A stretch of 64,000 bases of DNA from Metellina segmentata (taxonomy: Eukaryota > Arthropoda > Arachnida > Araneae > Tetragnathidae): assembly GCA_947359465.1 (NCBI GenBank), contig OX375879.1:91562578-91626577 (forward strand), read 5' to 3'. Under the pieces are notes generated by a model, which was given only the letters and a program-made list of their open reading frames with translations, did no database searches and was not told the origin of the DNA. Positions 11,164 through 20,990 of the stretch are shown here, piece after piece (the first letter of the stretch is position 1; the number at the start of each line of letters is the position of its first letter). The translations under genes were made by a program, and so were the position numbers.

Positions 11164-11542
11164 CATCACGATAATGCTCGCCCACATGTCGCTACTTCTG
11201 TTCAGCAATACCTTAGTAAATACAATATTAAAATCATGCCACATCTCTCTTACAGTTCAGATCTCGCACCATGCGATTTCTGGCTGTTTTCGGCGTTGAA
11301 GGAGAAGTTCCGTGGTAGAAAATTTACTGCAGATTCTGAAGTTATTTCAGCAGTGCAGGGTTCCTTGAAGCAACTTCCAGAAAAAGGCTTCTCTACTTGT
11401 TTTGAAAAGTGGGTTGAACGATGGGGCCGTTGCATAGCATCTGAGGGAAGATATTTTAAAAAAGAATTATGTATTTATTTTCTGTAAACATATTTCTTTA
11501 TTTTTTATGATTTTACTCTCAGTTTTTATGGAACGTCCTTTG

Positions 11543-11807
11543 TATAAAAAATACTTTTTTTTACTTACACATAATTGTACTTTTAAAAACTATTGTAGAT
11601 ATTTGCTTTTTTAATGGAGAGTTTGAACGAATAATTTATTACTACATTTGACTTTATAAAAAGTAATACTTCATACCTTGATTAAAATATTCCGAAATTC
11701 ATAAGAAGGTTTAAGTTAAATTTTAATTGAACGATTTTAAACATTTATGCCATATATATTTCATATGTATGCCACATTACATGTTACTTGACTGCTGGTT
11801 AGATAGT
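11543..11807. other. AT-rich spacer
   Basis: Nothing recognised between the mariner and the SINE. Confidence 0.4.
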
Positions 11808-12108
11808 TAAGATAGTTAATAAATGTCTTTCTGGAGCAACACAAGTTATTGGCAGCGGTTCAGAATCAATACCGAAGGGAAATAACCAAGTGCAACGCCT
11901 CGTAAGTTTTAAAAACGGTCAGATGATGAGGACTACACTTAAGCTCACAATCCACTCTTCAAACTTCCTTACCATGTCAAAGTGAGACATTTGTGGCCAC
12001 GACAGATTTAACGTGCACCAGCACCCTTATACACGACAAATTGGTTGGATTCAATCTGGCAACCGCCTGTTGCTAATCTGATGTTCTTCAGCTAGGCTAC
12101 CGCTACTT
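11808..12108 (-). mobile_element. SINE copy S1 (type A head)
   Basis: Full-length but diverged copy in minus orientation: tail side at 11808, body words TCAGATGATGAGG and CATTTGTGGCCACGACAGAT, and the tRNA-like head ending GCTAGGCTACCGC at about 12107. The family is described in full at copy 57233-57560. Confidence 0.8.
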
Positions 12109-12610
12109 GACTGTTGTGTAAATTTTTTAATAAAACCTGATAATTTGAATTTAAAACAAGAAAAATAGAGATATAAGTTTTACTTATTTTAATCGTCTAA
12201 AAACGACATTCTTTTTCAGATTTTTTCACTTATTTTTCATTTGAAATTCATAAATTTCAATATCGAAGACTAAGGGGCACATTCTGTGTATGTAAGCATG
12301 TTTCTAGTTTCCGTATTGCGTTTTTTTTCCTGTAATGCGAATGAGAAACTCCAAACACAACTTCGTTTTATTAATTTTTAATACAGATTAATAATTTTAC
12401 TTAAATTTGGCCATTTGAATTATTTATACATAGTAACATTGAACTTACTAGAATTTAATTTAGAATTCACGTGTCCAAGTTACACGAAAATAGTACAAAG
12501 AAGATATGTAATTTTGGAGCTACTGAACGACAAACTGAGTAAGATGAGACTACCAATCCAATATTCGTTTGGAAACCTATCCATCTGTGGTTTTTGAAAA
12601 AAACCTCTAC
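12109..12610. other. AT-rich non-coding stretch
   Basis: Nothing recognised; a 60-codon open frame at 12415-12597 has no support. Confidence 0.4.
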
Positions 12611-12906
12611 TGTAGGTAGTTGAAACAACATCACACACAAAGGGTTATTAGCAACTATCAATCCCGAAGGGAAACATCCGAGTACAAGGCTCAGTAATTT
12701 TAAACCACGATCAGATGACGAGCTCAGTAGCTGACCTGGTACTCCAATCTTCAAACTTTCATGACATGTCAAATTGAGGGCATTTGAGATCACGACGTAT
12801 TCAACATACACCAGCCTCCCCGCACACGACAGACTTTGGATGGATCGAGTTGCGAACTCACAACCCTATGGTTGTCAATCCGCGACTTTAGCAACTGTGT
12901 TAACGA
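12611..12906 (-). mobile_element. SINE copy S2 (type A head)
   Basis: Minus orientation, starting with the tail TAGGTAGTTG and running through CAGATGACGAG, CACCAGCC and CACACGACAGACTTTGG to a decayed head near 12900. Its head half and about 190 bases of flank are repeated after the following transposon (see 12781-13098). Confidence 0.8.
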
Positions 12907-13098
12907 AGCAAAAACGCCAAAGAATATTCTCGAATTTATGATGGATCAAAATTAAAAAAGCAACAACTAATTATAAACTTTTAAATACAGTAAGCTCAAG
13001 CTTAGTGTCTGCAATTTAAATTTAAAATAATTTCAATGAAAATTTAATTTGGAAATACGAATTAAAAAATTTATTTTAATAACTAAACCTAAAGAGAA
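12781..13098. repeat. tandem duplication unit A (SINE half plus flank)
   Basis: About 318 bases, from inside S2 to AAACCTAAAGAGAA. Repeated as unit B, which starts at 13099 and, after the mariner insertion, continues 14575-14876. Shared words beyond the SINE include AAGCTCAAGCTTAGTGT, TGCAATT, AAATTTAAAATAATTT and GAAAATTTAATT. Identity by eye is moderate, so the duplication is old. Confidence 0.75.
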
Positions 13099-13115
13099 CT
13101 TGTGGCTACTACATA

Positions 13116-14572
13116 CAGGGTGTTTCAGTGAACCGTTTCAGAACTTCTAAGAGGGGTAGGGTACATCCTGACGAACCAAAATCATATACCAATGGGCAGT
13201 CAGAAATGCTTTCCTGACGCGGTAGATGGCGTTGTGCGAAAATCCCGAGCTTTCGTGTAGGGAATCTTCATTTCGCACAAGAACGCCAAGTTAGTAGGAT
13301 GGATGATTACACGATCGCAGAGTTAGCCGATATGCATTTGGCGTACGGGGGGCTGCAAATTGTAGTGGGCCAGCCACACAGCGTTTGTACGCGGAACGAT
13401 ATCCGACGAGGCGTATCCCCAGTCATAATTTATTTGCAAGACTGCACCAGAGGTTATCTGAGACAGGTTCATTAGAAAGAGCTGACAGGGACAGGGTAAG
13501 AACAGCACGGACTGCAGACGTCGAACAGAATGTGCTGCAGCATGTACAGGAGAATCCAAGAACGAGTACACGAAGTGTAGCAAACGCAGTTGGGGTTTCC
13601 CATTACAGCGTCTGGAGGATTTTCCGAGAAGAAGACATGCATCCGTTTCACGTGCAGCGTGTCAAGACACAGCAACCGGAGGATTATGCACCTCGTATTG
13701 CTTTCGCACAGTGGTACCATGGAAAATGTGCTACAAATCCCCTTTTTTCTGCTGAAGTGTTGTTTTCCGATGAGGCATCCTTCACAAGGGAAGGAATTTT
13801 CAACACTCATAACGATCGTATCTGGGCGGTCGAGAACCCGCATGCAATACGACGTCGTGCAGCACAGATTCGATTTTCGGTCAATGTATGGGCCGGTATT
13901 ATGGGAGATCACCTCATCGGACCTTACCTGTTACCGTCTCGTCTAACCGGACCTTACTACTTGCTCTTTCTGCAACAAGTATTGCCACAACTTTTGAGAG
14001 ATGAACAGATTTCTGCATCGACGCAACAGACAATGTGGTTCCAACACGATGGAGCCCCTGCCCATTATAGCGGATATGTTCGTAACTACCTGGATGTCAC
14101 ATTTGGTCAGCAGTGGATCGGACGTGGTGGTCCCGTGCGTTGGCCTGCTGGGTCACCCGACCTATCATGTCTTGATTTTTATTTCTGGGGTCATCTGAAA
14201 TCGCTAGTTTATGACACCCCTGTTGACAATGTTGAGGAGTTGGTTGCAAGAATTGCAGTAGCTGCCGGAGAAATTCGAGATATGCCTGGAGTATTCCAGA
14301 ATGTTCGGATGTCCATGCGTCGGAGATATGAGGCGTGCATTGTAGCCCGTGGAAGAAACTTCGAACACTTACTTTAATCCATGTACCTTTTGCTTCTTTT
14401 TATGTATTATTAAAACGATTTCTCACTTACGGTCTCTTTTCTTTACGGTGCTTCTGTGTACAACACCGCTTCTGGAAAGCATTTCCGACCCCAAATTGCT
14501 ATATGATTTCGAGTTGTCAGGATGTACCCTACCCCTCTTAGAAGTTCTGAAACGGTTCACTGAAACACCCTG
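13116..14572 (+). mobile_element. Tc1/mariner-superfamily element with 57-bp perfect TIRs
   Basis: Seen: TA duplications at 13114-13115 and 14573-14574; ends CAGGGTGTTTCAGTGAACC and its exact reverse complement, identical for 57 bases and then similar for about 50 more. Length 1457 bp with one transposase gene. It sits inside SINE copy S3. Perfect long TIRs imply a young insertion. Confidence 0.95.
13299..14377 (+). pseudogene. mariner-like transposase, one N-terminal frameshift
   Basis: DDE/D transposase acting on its own inverted ends. The natural start is probably ATG at 13299 (MDDYTIAELADMHLAYGG), an N-terminal helix-turn-helix of the DUF4817 type common in arthropod elements. After a run of six G (about 13347) the frame shifts; the rest is open for 330 codons from 13385. 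Order: second helix-turn-helix with NPRTSTRSVANAVGVS; catalytic LFSDEASF (about 13770), WFQHDGAPAH (about 14040) and SPDLSCLDFYFWG (about 14158). Forty-one residues lie between the second and third Asp counted at LD, as in DD41D-like groups. C-terminus GRNFEHLL. Apart from the G-run frameshift it looks intact, so a sequencing slip is possible. Confidence 0.9.
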
Positions 14573-14574
14573 TA

Positions 14575-14695
14575 TTTAACAAAAGGCAGCCTCCCCGTTC
14601 ACGACGGTCTTTGCCTGGATCGAGTTTAAAAACTCCCCCTCCCCCCTCCAGTTGTTAATCTGCAACTCTTCAACTTGGTTTACCCAAGCAAACGA
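14575..14695 (-). mobile_element. SINE copy S3, head half (split by the mariner)
   Basis: Continues from CTTGTGGCTACTACA at 13099-13113, which matches the SINE words GTGGCCACGACA; across the TA insertion site it reads on into TTTAACAAAAGG, CAGCCTCC and CACGACGGTCTTTG. Head at about 14650-14690 is degenerate. Only the promoter-proximal part exists because the copy arose by tandem duplication. Confidence 0.75.
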
Positions 14696-14880
14696 GCTAA
14701 AGACTGTTTTCGGATTTATGATAGATCAAATTTTAAAAAATCAACAACTAAATATAATTTTTATAATTCCTTAAGCTCAAGCTTAGTGTTTGCAATTCAA
14801 ATTTAAAATAATTTTAATGAAAATTTAATTCCGAAGCACAAGTTCAAAGTTTATTTTTACTAAACTATAAGAGAATCATT
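14696..14880. repeat. tandem duplication unit B, flank part
   Basis: Matches 12907-13098: ATTTATGATAGATCAAA, TCAACAACTAA, AAGCTCAAGCTTAGTGTT and GAAAATTTAATTCCG in the same order. Confidence 0.75.
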
Positions 14881-15941
14881 TCGTCAAAAACAAGAAACGA
14901 ATCAATTTTTGATCAAAGCGATCGAATCAAAACCGCAATTTTTAAAATTTTTGACTCATCTCCGAGATTGTTTGGAAATCAAAAATCGTTCTCAACGTGT
15001 TTGACAACAGAAATTTCTATTCACTAATAAAAAGATTTTACGGCCTCCTCTGGTGTCGAATTCAATTCTTCGGTTGTCACTTTTACTTTCACAAATTCGC
15101 GCCCCTCACAATGGACGGAACCATCTCAATAGTCCATCCAACTCAAAGATTATGAGGTTGGCTGGAATAAGTGGCACATTACTCTGTCATTCACTCGATA
15201 CTAAACGCACATCAGATATAAACCAGAACACACCGTCGACATTTGACATCATTTCTCTGTGTGTTCGGAATTCCATTGCCACCGAGCATAACCAGAAGGG
15301 ACAGCGAAAGGCCTCTGAACTTCCTCCTGATTGGCAAAAGGAAGTTATTCGCCTTAGTTTGAAATGGCCATCAATGCCGCTAATAATTGAGCTATAATTC
15401 TGAAAATGACATCAAATGATCAAGAGCTCGGCAATTAGAGGTATGGAAAGTTATTGCTAGTCGTTTTACGTTTGTTATAACTAACACCAAAAACACGGAC
15501 AATGGAATGGAACTTTGTTTTGGTCTAATTGCCTCTTATATTAACAGTATTGTTCGAAATCTACTTGTTATCTCCAAGATATCATCTGATTGGCAGCGTA
15601 TAGGGAGGTGATTAAAACTTTCCCCTTAGAACTTAATTTAGGTGCTTTATTTGTGGCATATCCGGGCCATTTCTTTGCTGCTTAATCGTACATTGTGATA
15701 ATGCTCCCCTCACAAAATAGAAGTTTCTTGTCGTAGCATTTTCATCAAAGTGCTATTAAAAATACAAATTTATAAATTAATTTCATTTTCAGGTTTTATC
15801 ACTTAATATTCAAAGTTTTACTAAAAGCAAAATAGAAATTTCAATACCTAATTGAAAAAAAAATGTTTTCAAAGTGATAAGATTTAGTATTTCCCATATC
15901 ATACATTCACTTAGTATTTTTCAGCACTTCTTTAATCTTTC
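14881..15941. other. unassigned region with a 114-codon open frame
   Basis: Less AT-rich than its neighbours between about 15040 and 15620. A frame at 15053-15397 starts MSNSILRLSLLLSQ and ends KWPSMPLIIEL; it has no recognisable domain, and no splice sites or promoter were found. It may be a decayed repeat or a unique non-coding block. Confidence 0.25.
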
Positions 15942-16194
15942 AAATCCAACCCAGGACCGTTGTGTGAAAAAAGGGCTGGTGCATGTCAAATCTGTCGTGG
16001 CCTCAAGTATTCTCACATTGGTGTGGTGTGGAAATTTGGAGAGTAAGGTGCCAGCTCAGGTGTGACTTCATCATCTGACGTGGTTCAAATTTACGTGCTG
16101 TTGCCCTTAGATCTTTCCCTTCGAAATTGATCCCTGACCGTCTCCAATAGCCCATTGTGTTGCTTCAGTGCAATGTTAATTAAAATACCTATTA
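15942..16194 (+). mobile_element. SINE copy S4, head missing
   Basis: Starts within the body (CAACCCAGGACCGTTGTGTG) and runs through GGGCTGGTGCATGTC, TTTGGAGAGTAAGG, CAGCTCAGGTGT and GACCGTCTCCAATAGCCC to the tail TTAATTAAAATACCTA. 5' truncation is usual for retroposed copies. Confidence 0.85.
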
Positions 16195-16584
16195 GATTCA
16201 ATTATTTATATAGAATTACTTACGTAATTGTTCAAAAACATGTCTCTATTGAGTGCCTATCTATACAAAAAATATCCGTCATCTAATTTTATCCCAATTG
16301 TACAAATTTGTGAATTATAGGATAAAAGTATGATATTTTCAAAATGGTATTATCACTTTTTAATTAAATGAATTCAAAACTGCATATTTAAGAGTTATGA
16401 CACAAAGAGTAATTGATACTATTTTAGAAATACCACACTTAGAAATATTTATCACTCACACACCAATAATACAGACGCGTATATTTCATGTTGAAAAAAG
16501 CACAGGGATTTGCTGTCCCCATCTGAAAAAAAAAGATTTCATATAGTAAACGTTACATTTAATGTAAGTATTAAAACAACAATC
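16195..16584. other. AT-rich non-coding stretch
   Basis: Nothing recognised. Confidence 0.4.
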
Positions 16585-16640
16585 GGTCTAGTGGTCAGGA
16601 GAAGGTTTCTGGTTCTGGATCGAATCCGGGTATGGAAAAT
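16585..16640 (+). repeat. isolated type B SINE head (tRNA-like)
   Basis: CGGTCTAGTGGTCAGGAGAA contains a box-A-like TAGTGG, and CTGGATCGAATCCGGG is a good box B. The head matches those at 47589 and 55212, but no SINE body follows. It cannot fold into a full cloverleaf by eye, so it is not called a tRNA gene. Confidence 0.6.
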
Positions 16641-17756
16641 ATGTTTGTCCTGGAATAAAATTCTGGTCTATCTATAAACGAGATATGTGCCTAGAATATG
16701 TGATATGTGTAAGATGTGTAGCTTGATTCCACCGTAGAATACCAGTGCAACGCAAAGTGTGTCATGAATTCAACTTTGTAATGCCTTAATGAATACTGTT
16801 CAATTAGCCTGACAATCGAAAAAAGTTCCTTAAAATTGAACAACTCCTTAGATATTATGCTTTGCTTTGCATTTTTCAGTTCAAATGTTTTCTTAAAATA
16901 CACTTAGCTAAGACTACTGAAGTAAGAATGTTAGACTGCATTGCTTATGACACTTTAATTGATGCAGAAATAAACAATACTCAAATTCACTTTCATCGTC
17001 TAAACAGTTTCTCTTATGATTGGTGTATTCATACAACCTATTACGCTTTCAGTTTATCTATCAATCAATCTGCATCCGGTGAACTAATTTAAACAATACA
17101 AAAATACAGATGAGGATTCGATACCTTCTCTGTGACTGACACAATAATTAACACTCTTTAGCAACACAATATTGGTATCCTATTCTTCACGTGTGTTTCA
17201 TATTTTACTTTCTCATTTCAATAAGAAACAATACTAAAGATAAATACCGAGCATTGATATTTAACAATAGGTGGAAATGGAAAATTTTCTTTGAGTATAC
17301 TTGGACAATCAATCTTCTTGTCTTCCTCTATGCTCTCTAATTTTTAATTTAAATAGTCACTAGACTTTCTGAAAGAATGCAGCAGCTTTATGTGTCAGGC
17401 AGAATCCTAAATTTTAAAGTGTGGCCATGTCTAATTTTTCTGAAAATTTTAAACTCATTCCAAATTGTGTTCAATGAAATAAGTTTCAACAAAGCTTGAA
17501 AAGACGAATCTTTTCAAAAGCAGTTTGTATTTTAAATAATTCGCTACAGTTAATAGTTTTGGAAGTAGTACTACAGTTGATGTGAGTCATTCCATAGAGA
17601 ACATCAACACAGGTCTTCTTCAATGTCTTTGTCTTTCACTACTTGTTTCTAAGTTCATTTTTGAAAATGATAAAAATATTTTTAGTACTCGCCTTTTGAA
17701 TATTTTTTATCCATACGACACATAATCGGTTACTTCGTGTGTAATTTTTAGTTACT
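16641..17756. other. AT-rich non-coding stretch
   Basis: Nothing recognised; short open frames at 16691-17092 have no support. Confidence 0.4.
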
Positions 17757-17802
17757 CTTTGTTGTTGTTGTTGCTTATCCTCTTTAAAAGATCTGACATT
17801 TG

Positions 17803-18135
17803 TCAGATCAACTCCAGTAGGTTATTGACCGCCAGAAAATCAATAACAATAAGGGGGACAGATGTCAAGTCCTCCTTGGAAAGTCCGACGCAACTCAGTA
17901 TGTGCTCCGGAGGGGCTGGATGGTCACAGCATTTTCTGCAACTGGGATGGATTTTTCTGTCCCGTTCAAAAGAAAGACACTTAAGGTGTCCATTTTTAAG
18001 TCTAGCTAGTGCAGTCTGGGAGCCACGATCACAATTAACTTCCAGAAGAGTGCCAGGGAATGTTCCGGTGTACCAAGGTTGTGCAGGTGGAGTACGCCAT
18101 TTTAAATTTAGTTTAGTTCTTTCATTTGAGTACAA
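17803..18135 (-). pseudogene. LINE ORF2 C-terminus with Cys/His cluster
   Basis: Open for about 110 codons: RLKNGHLKCLSF, CRKCCDHPAPPEHILSCVGL, and an end VIDFLAVNNLLELI. A CxxC...H...C arrangement after an RNase H domain is the usual C-terminus of this LINE type in arthropods. Separated from the RNase H frame by about 40 bases containing a stop, so it continues the same broken ORF. Confidence 0.82.
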
Positions 18136-18174
18136 TTATTGGTAAGTAAGCGAAGAGCCAGTGGCCGTTTCGTC

Positions 18175-18810
18175 CTAGCTGCCCTCTTTAGCCAATCTAT
18201 CCGCTACCTCATTACCACTAATGTTTTCATGTGGTGGAATCCATTGGAGATGGACGTCGTGGTTCTGAGAAATCTTCTTCAGTTTAAGCTGAATAGATAT
18301 GCTGGTTTCATCGTCTGCAGAGAACCAGCCACTAAGATGTGGAAGAGCACTGTCCGATAATATCCAAAGTTCACCAAAATTATAATCATAAGATATGATA
18401 GCGTCAAGCCCTACATTGATCGCAATTAACTCGCTCCTGAAGACAGAACAAGTGTCAGGGTTACGTTGTTTTAGTGAAGTCTCAAGATGAGGGGTTCTAA
18501 TATAAATACCGCTGCTAGTACGATCTTCTGTACTACTACCATCAGTATAGACCTGCACTGCATCTTTAGGAATGCAACTAATAATCTCCAGGGCCAGCTG
18601 CCTAAGATGGTCGTCAATATGAGTTTGCTTGTTTGCAGTGGAGTTCAGATCAAAGTGGAAGAAAACTCTTGGCATCCCCTCTGAGGGGTCTATACAAGAT
18701 CTTAAAGATTGTGGTTCAACCTCACGAGAGATCAGGTTATGAGTTTCCGCCAAGCTAAAAGGGCTGAATTTCCTTAGTCCTTGAATGTTGTACCAGGTGT
18801 GCAGATACAA
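18175..18810 (-). pseudogene. LINE ORF2 fragment, RNase H domain
   Basis: RNase H1-type domain that would remove the RNA strand during target-primed reverse transcription. About 211 codons are open. The four metal-binding positions are visible in order: VYTDGSS (Asp), FRSELIAI (Glu), WILSDSALPH (Asp) and SGNEVADRLAKEGS (Asp), with the family's QWIPPHENI before the last. The frame is lost at about 18170 (stop or frameshift) before the C-terminal part at 17803-18135. Truncated at its N side. Confidence 0.88.
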
Positions 18811-18813
18811 GGT

Positions 18814-18978
18814 GATTCACTTTGACAATAGTTTAATATACTGTGAAACCAGCAGTGATGCAGCTGAAGGAAATTTACAAAATACTCACTTTACGCAATT
18901 ACCTGGTATTAAACCTACAGAATTAATAATGTAGTACAAAAAGAAGACTAACAAAATAAAACCTAACCTGATACTAAT
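18814..18978. other. spacer with CCTGGTA motifs
   Basis: Contains two of the ACCTGGTATTAA / ACCTGATACTAA words that become tandem at 19735-20095. Confidence 0.35.
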
Positions 18979-19380
18979 GATGGCTCCACACCAACAGTAA
19001 CAGAGACAGGCGACAAAATGTCGACTGTCTCTGTTGCTGTTAAAAAAAGCCTTCACACCGCTAGCGACAGCAATTTATTTACGCACACTCAAAATCTTCT
19101 TTTTCGAAAGCAAAACATTTATTTTGCTTGGGATTCTGCAAGATGGCTGACATATCGAGTCTGTGTTTATTAAAACTAAACTAAAAAAAAATGCAAGTAG
19201 CGAGAGTCACAATCTTTATTCTTATTGTCTGTCGGTATGGCAACAGTGACGAAAATTAAACTTCCTCCAAGACTTGAAAGCGCAGCGACAAACCGGGAGG
19301 AACAAAATTTGTTTGTAATACGCATGCACTATAGCGATGTACATGTTTTTTGTCTTTGTCGCCGTTGATGTGAAGCCACT
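18979..19380. mobile_element. MITE with GGCTYCACAYCAAC ends
   Basis: Inverted ends GATGGCTCCACACCAACAG (18979) and, reverse-complemented, AGTGGCTTCACATCAACGG (19380). A strong internal hairpin sits at 18992-19042: AACAGTAACAGAGACAGGCG and a near-perfect complement, with a short AAA-type loop. No coding capacity; target duplication unclear. Confidence 0.65.
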
Positions 19381-19734
19381 ATTGGCCTCTGGCGGTTTGT
19401 TTGTACCAAGCGCCAGTTTTGTGTAGGTAATGAAATCATGTAGGCATACCATCAGAATGGATAAAACTTGCTTTACTATAACATATTTACAACTCTAGAA
19501 ATTAGCTTATTTAAATCAACAAGAATTTAACGTAATTCCATAGTCAGTGCGTCCTAAGCTTGTGAGGCAGAAAGCGAGAATGAATCTAAAACTCAAAACG
19601 AACGTTCCTTCTTTTAATTCTTAATTTTTGCATAAGTTCGTAGCTCACACGTCAGAACACAAATAATAGTTGCCATTGGCGATCTGGAGGCCATTCCGAA
19701 GAATGAAGCATCTGATGTCACCGCATGGTTTTAT

Positions 19735-20095
19735 TACTTTGTAGGTTAGGAGCCGTTACCTGGATGTAGTCTTGCTTCTACAAACCTATAAAAGTAATAA
19801 GATAGCATCTAACCTCGGAAACTAAGCACATAAGAGTTGTAAATAGCACCTAACCTGTTACTTAGCCTAGAGACATAATAAGATTGTACCTAATCTGGTA
19901 CTAATCCTAGAGAGGTATCAAGATGGTTAATAAAGATAGAAGAGATAAAATAATGCCCAACCTGGAACTAAGCAGAGTAGTAAAAGTACTAAGAAACTTA
20001 AATGAAGGGTGGGGTTAAGTGAACTGCAAAACCATACCTCGTGTGTGCTTGGTTACCTGGTACTTAGTATAGAATCAGGGACCAAGCAGACGGCA
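19735..20095. repeat. degenerate minisatellite around AACCTGGTACTTAGC
   Basis: Six or more imperfect units: TTACCTGGATG, TAACCTCGGAAACTAAGC, TAACCTGTTACTTAGCC, TAATCTGGTACTAATCC, CAACCTGGAACTAAGC and TTACCTGGTACTTAG, spaced about 40-95 bases with AATAAGAT-type spacers. Related words occur at 18.9, 20.56 and 44.0-44.9 kb. Confidence 0.55.
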
Positions 20096-20508
20096 CCATA
20101 GCACTCTTCCTGAAAGAGCTATGAAACAGCGACATTCAGAGATATATTTTTTATTTATTTATTTAACTCAAATTGCGCGTCTTCGATTTTCTTTTAGCTC
20201 GAAAAAAATTTAAGACACGAAGGTTTTACCCCACCTGTACAAATACCGGGAGCGCTTGAGTTCCCTGTTCCACCATTATCCCGCTTATGAGGATGTTGGT
20301 GAGTGGGTCTTAATCATTTAAAGAAATTGTGGCATCAGAACACTCTACGACCTCTTACATCTTCTCTCCTCCTAAAAGAGCACTCCATAACTGTTTTTCA
20401 ATTTTGAAAAACAGTTTTGGGGTTGCTGAGCCCCCTCTGCTCCTTATCCCGCTTCCTTGGTCCCTACATAGGAGAGTAATAATAAAGTATCTCTCTTGGT
20501 ACTTTCTA

Positions 20509-20532
20509 TCTCTCTCTCTCTCTCTCTCTCTC
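20509..20532. repeat. (TC)n microsatellite
   Basis: About twelve TC units. Confidence 0.95.
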
Positions 20533-20589
20533 AGAGGAGCTCATAGGAGTAATAATTTGGTACCTAAACAGGTGCTTAACTGGTGATTG

Positions 20590-20990
20590 TCCTAACGAAG
20601 AATCTCGTCATTATCAAAAACTGACCAGATCTTTATGGTCGAGATATCTAGTCCTTAGAGGAAAACACATAAGGTCTTTATGAACGAGATATCTCGTCAT
20701 TATCAAAAACCGACCAGATCTTTATAGTCGAGATCTAGTCCTTAGAGGGAAAACAGACAAGATCTTTATGGACGAGCTATCTTGTCGTTAGAAGAAAACA
20801 GACCATTATGTACGAGATAGCTCGTCAGAAGAAGGAAATTAACCAGACCATTACGAACAAGTTATCTCGTCTTTAGATAAAAACTGGCCGGATCTTTATC
20901 TTGTCATGAAATAATCGGAAATATCTTGACGAGCTATTTCGTCACTAGCAAAATTGGTCAGATCTTTTAGACAGTCATATCTCGTCAAAT
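20590..20990. repeat. palindrome-core minisatellite, about nine units
   Basis: Units of about 40-48 bases, each with a variant of the perfect palindrome GACGAGATATCTCGTC followed by TTAGAAGAAAACTGACCAG and ATCTTTATG. Cores lie near 20636, 20682, 20727, 20770, 20810, 20856, 20897, 20928 and 20972. Some cores are changed on both sides so that they remain near-palindromes (GACGAGCTAT...). Not a CRISPR: spacers are themselves conserved. Confidence 0.85.

Larger units (their letters stand above)
9278..11487 (+). pseudogene. mariner transposase pseudogene
   Basis: A DDE/D recombinase that would cut and paste its element at TA sites in the nucleus. ATG at 9278 starts MKVSDSKLKNK and runs into the N-terminal helix-turn-helix (KFCYHLGKTAPETVK, then a stop; IFKWHGDFKKG in the second half; KPGRPESVVND). 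The first catalytic Asp region is DYETWVHHFDP (about 9760), the second LHHD is split at the hAT insertion (10031 and 11164), and the third is SSDLAPCDFWLF (about 11260). Across the join, 34 residues separate the second and third Asp, the D34D signature of mariner. Several in-frame stops and frameshifts are visible, and the gene ends at TAA 11485-11487. Confidence 0.9.
9085..11542 (+). mobile_element. mariner element (D34D), interrupted by a hAT
   Basis: Seen: flanking TA dinucleotides (9083-9084, 11543-11544) and inverted ends sharing TTCCATAAAAACTGAGAG (left about 9093, right about 11515-11532). Without the nested 1125-bp hAT and one 8-bp duplication the element is 1325 bp, the usual size of a mariner. 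A decayed transposase lies on the plus strand between the ends. Dead: it has stops, frameshifts and the insertion. Confidence 0.93.
17757..18813 (-). mobile_element. 5'-truncated LINE, RNase H end
   Basis: Minus-strand 3' end of a non-LTR retrotransposon. Coding parts are listed separately. The 3' end (17757-17775) is a (CAA)n run on the element strand, where many I/jockey-like LINEs end in short tandem repeats rather than poly(A). The similarity stops abruptly at about 18813, typical of incomplete reverse transcription; the endonuclease and reverse transcriptase are absent. Confidence 0.85.

Noticed and set aside
16585..16640. tRNA gene
   Set aside because: Box A and box B are present but no acceptor stem or full cloverleaf can be drawn; it matches the type B SINE heads.
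17803..18810. Host ribonuclease H gene
   Set aside because: The Cys/His C-terminus, (CAA)n end and abrupt 5' truncation are those of a LINE.
20198..20290. Terminal exon after CTTTTAG (LEKNLRHEGFTPPVQIPGAL...)
   Set aside because: The acceptor is good and the peptide plausible, but there is no partner exon, and similar words (CTTATCCCGCTT) recur at 20440, pointing to a repeat.
20590..20990. CRISPR-like array of palindromic repeats
   Set aside because: The spacers are conserved along with the core, the unit length drifts from 40 to 48 bases, copies are dispersed in both orientations, and the DNA is clearly eukaryotic.
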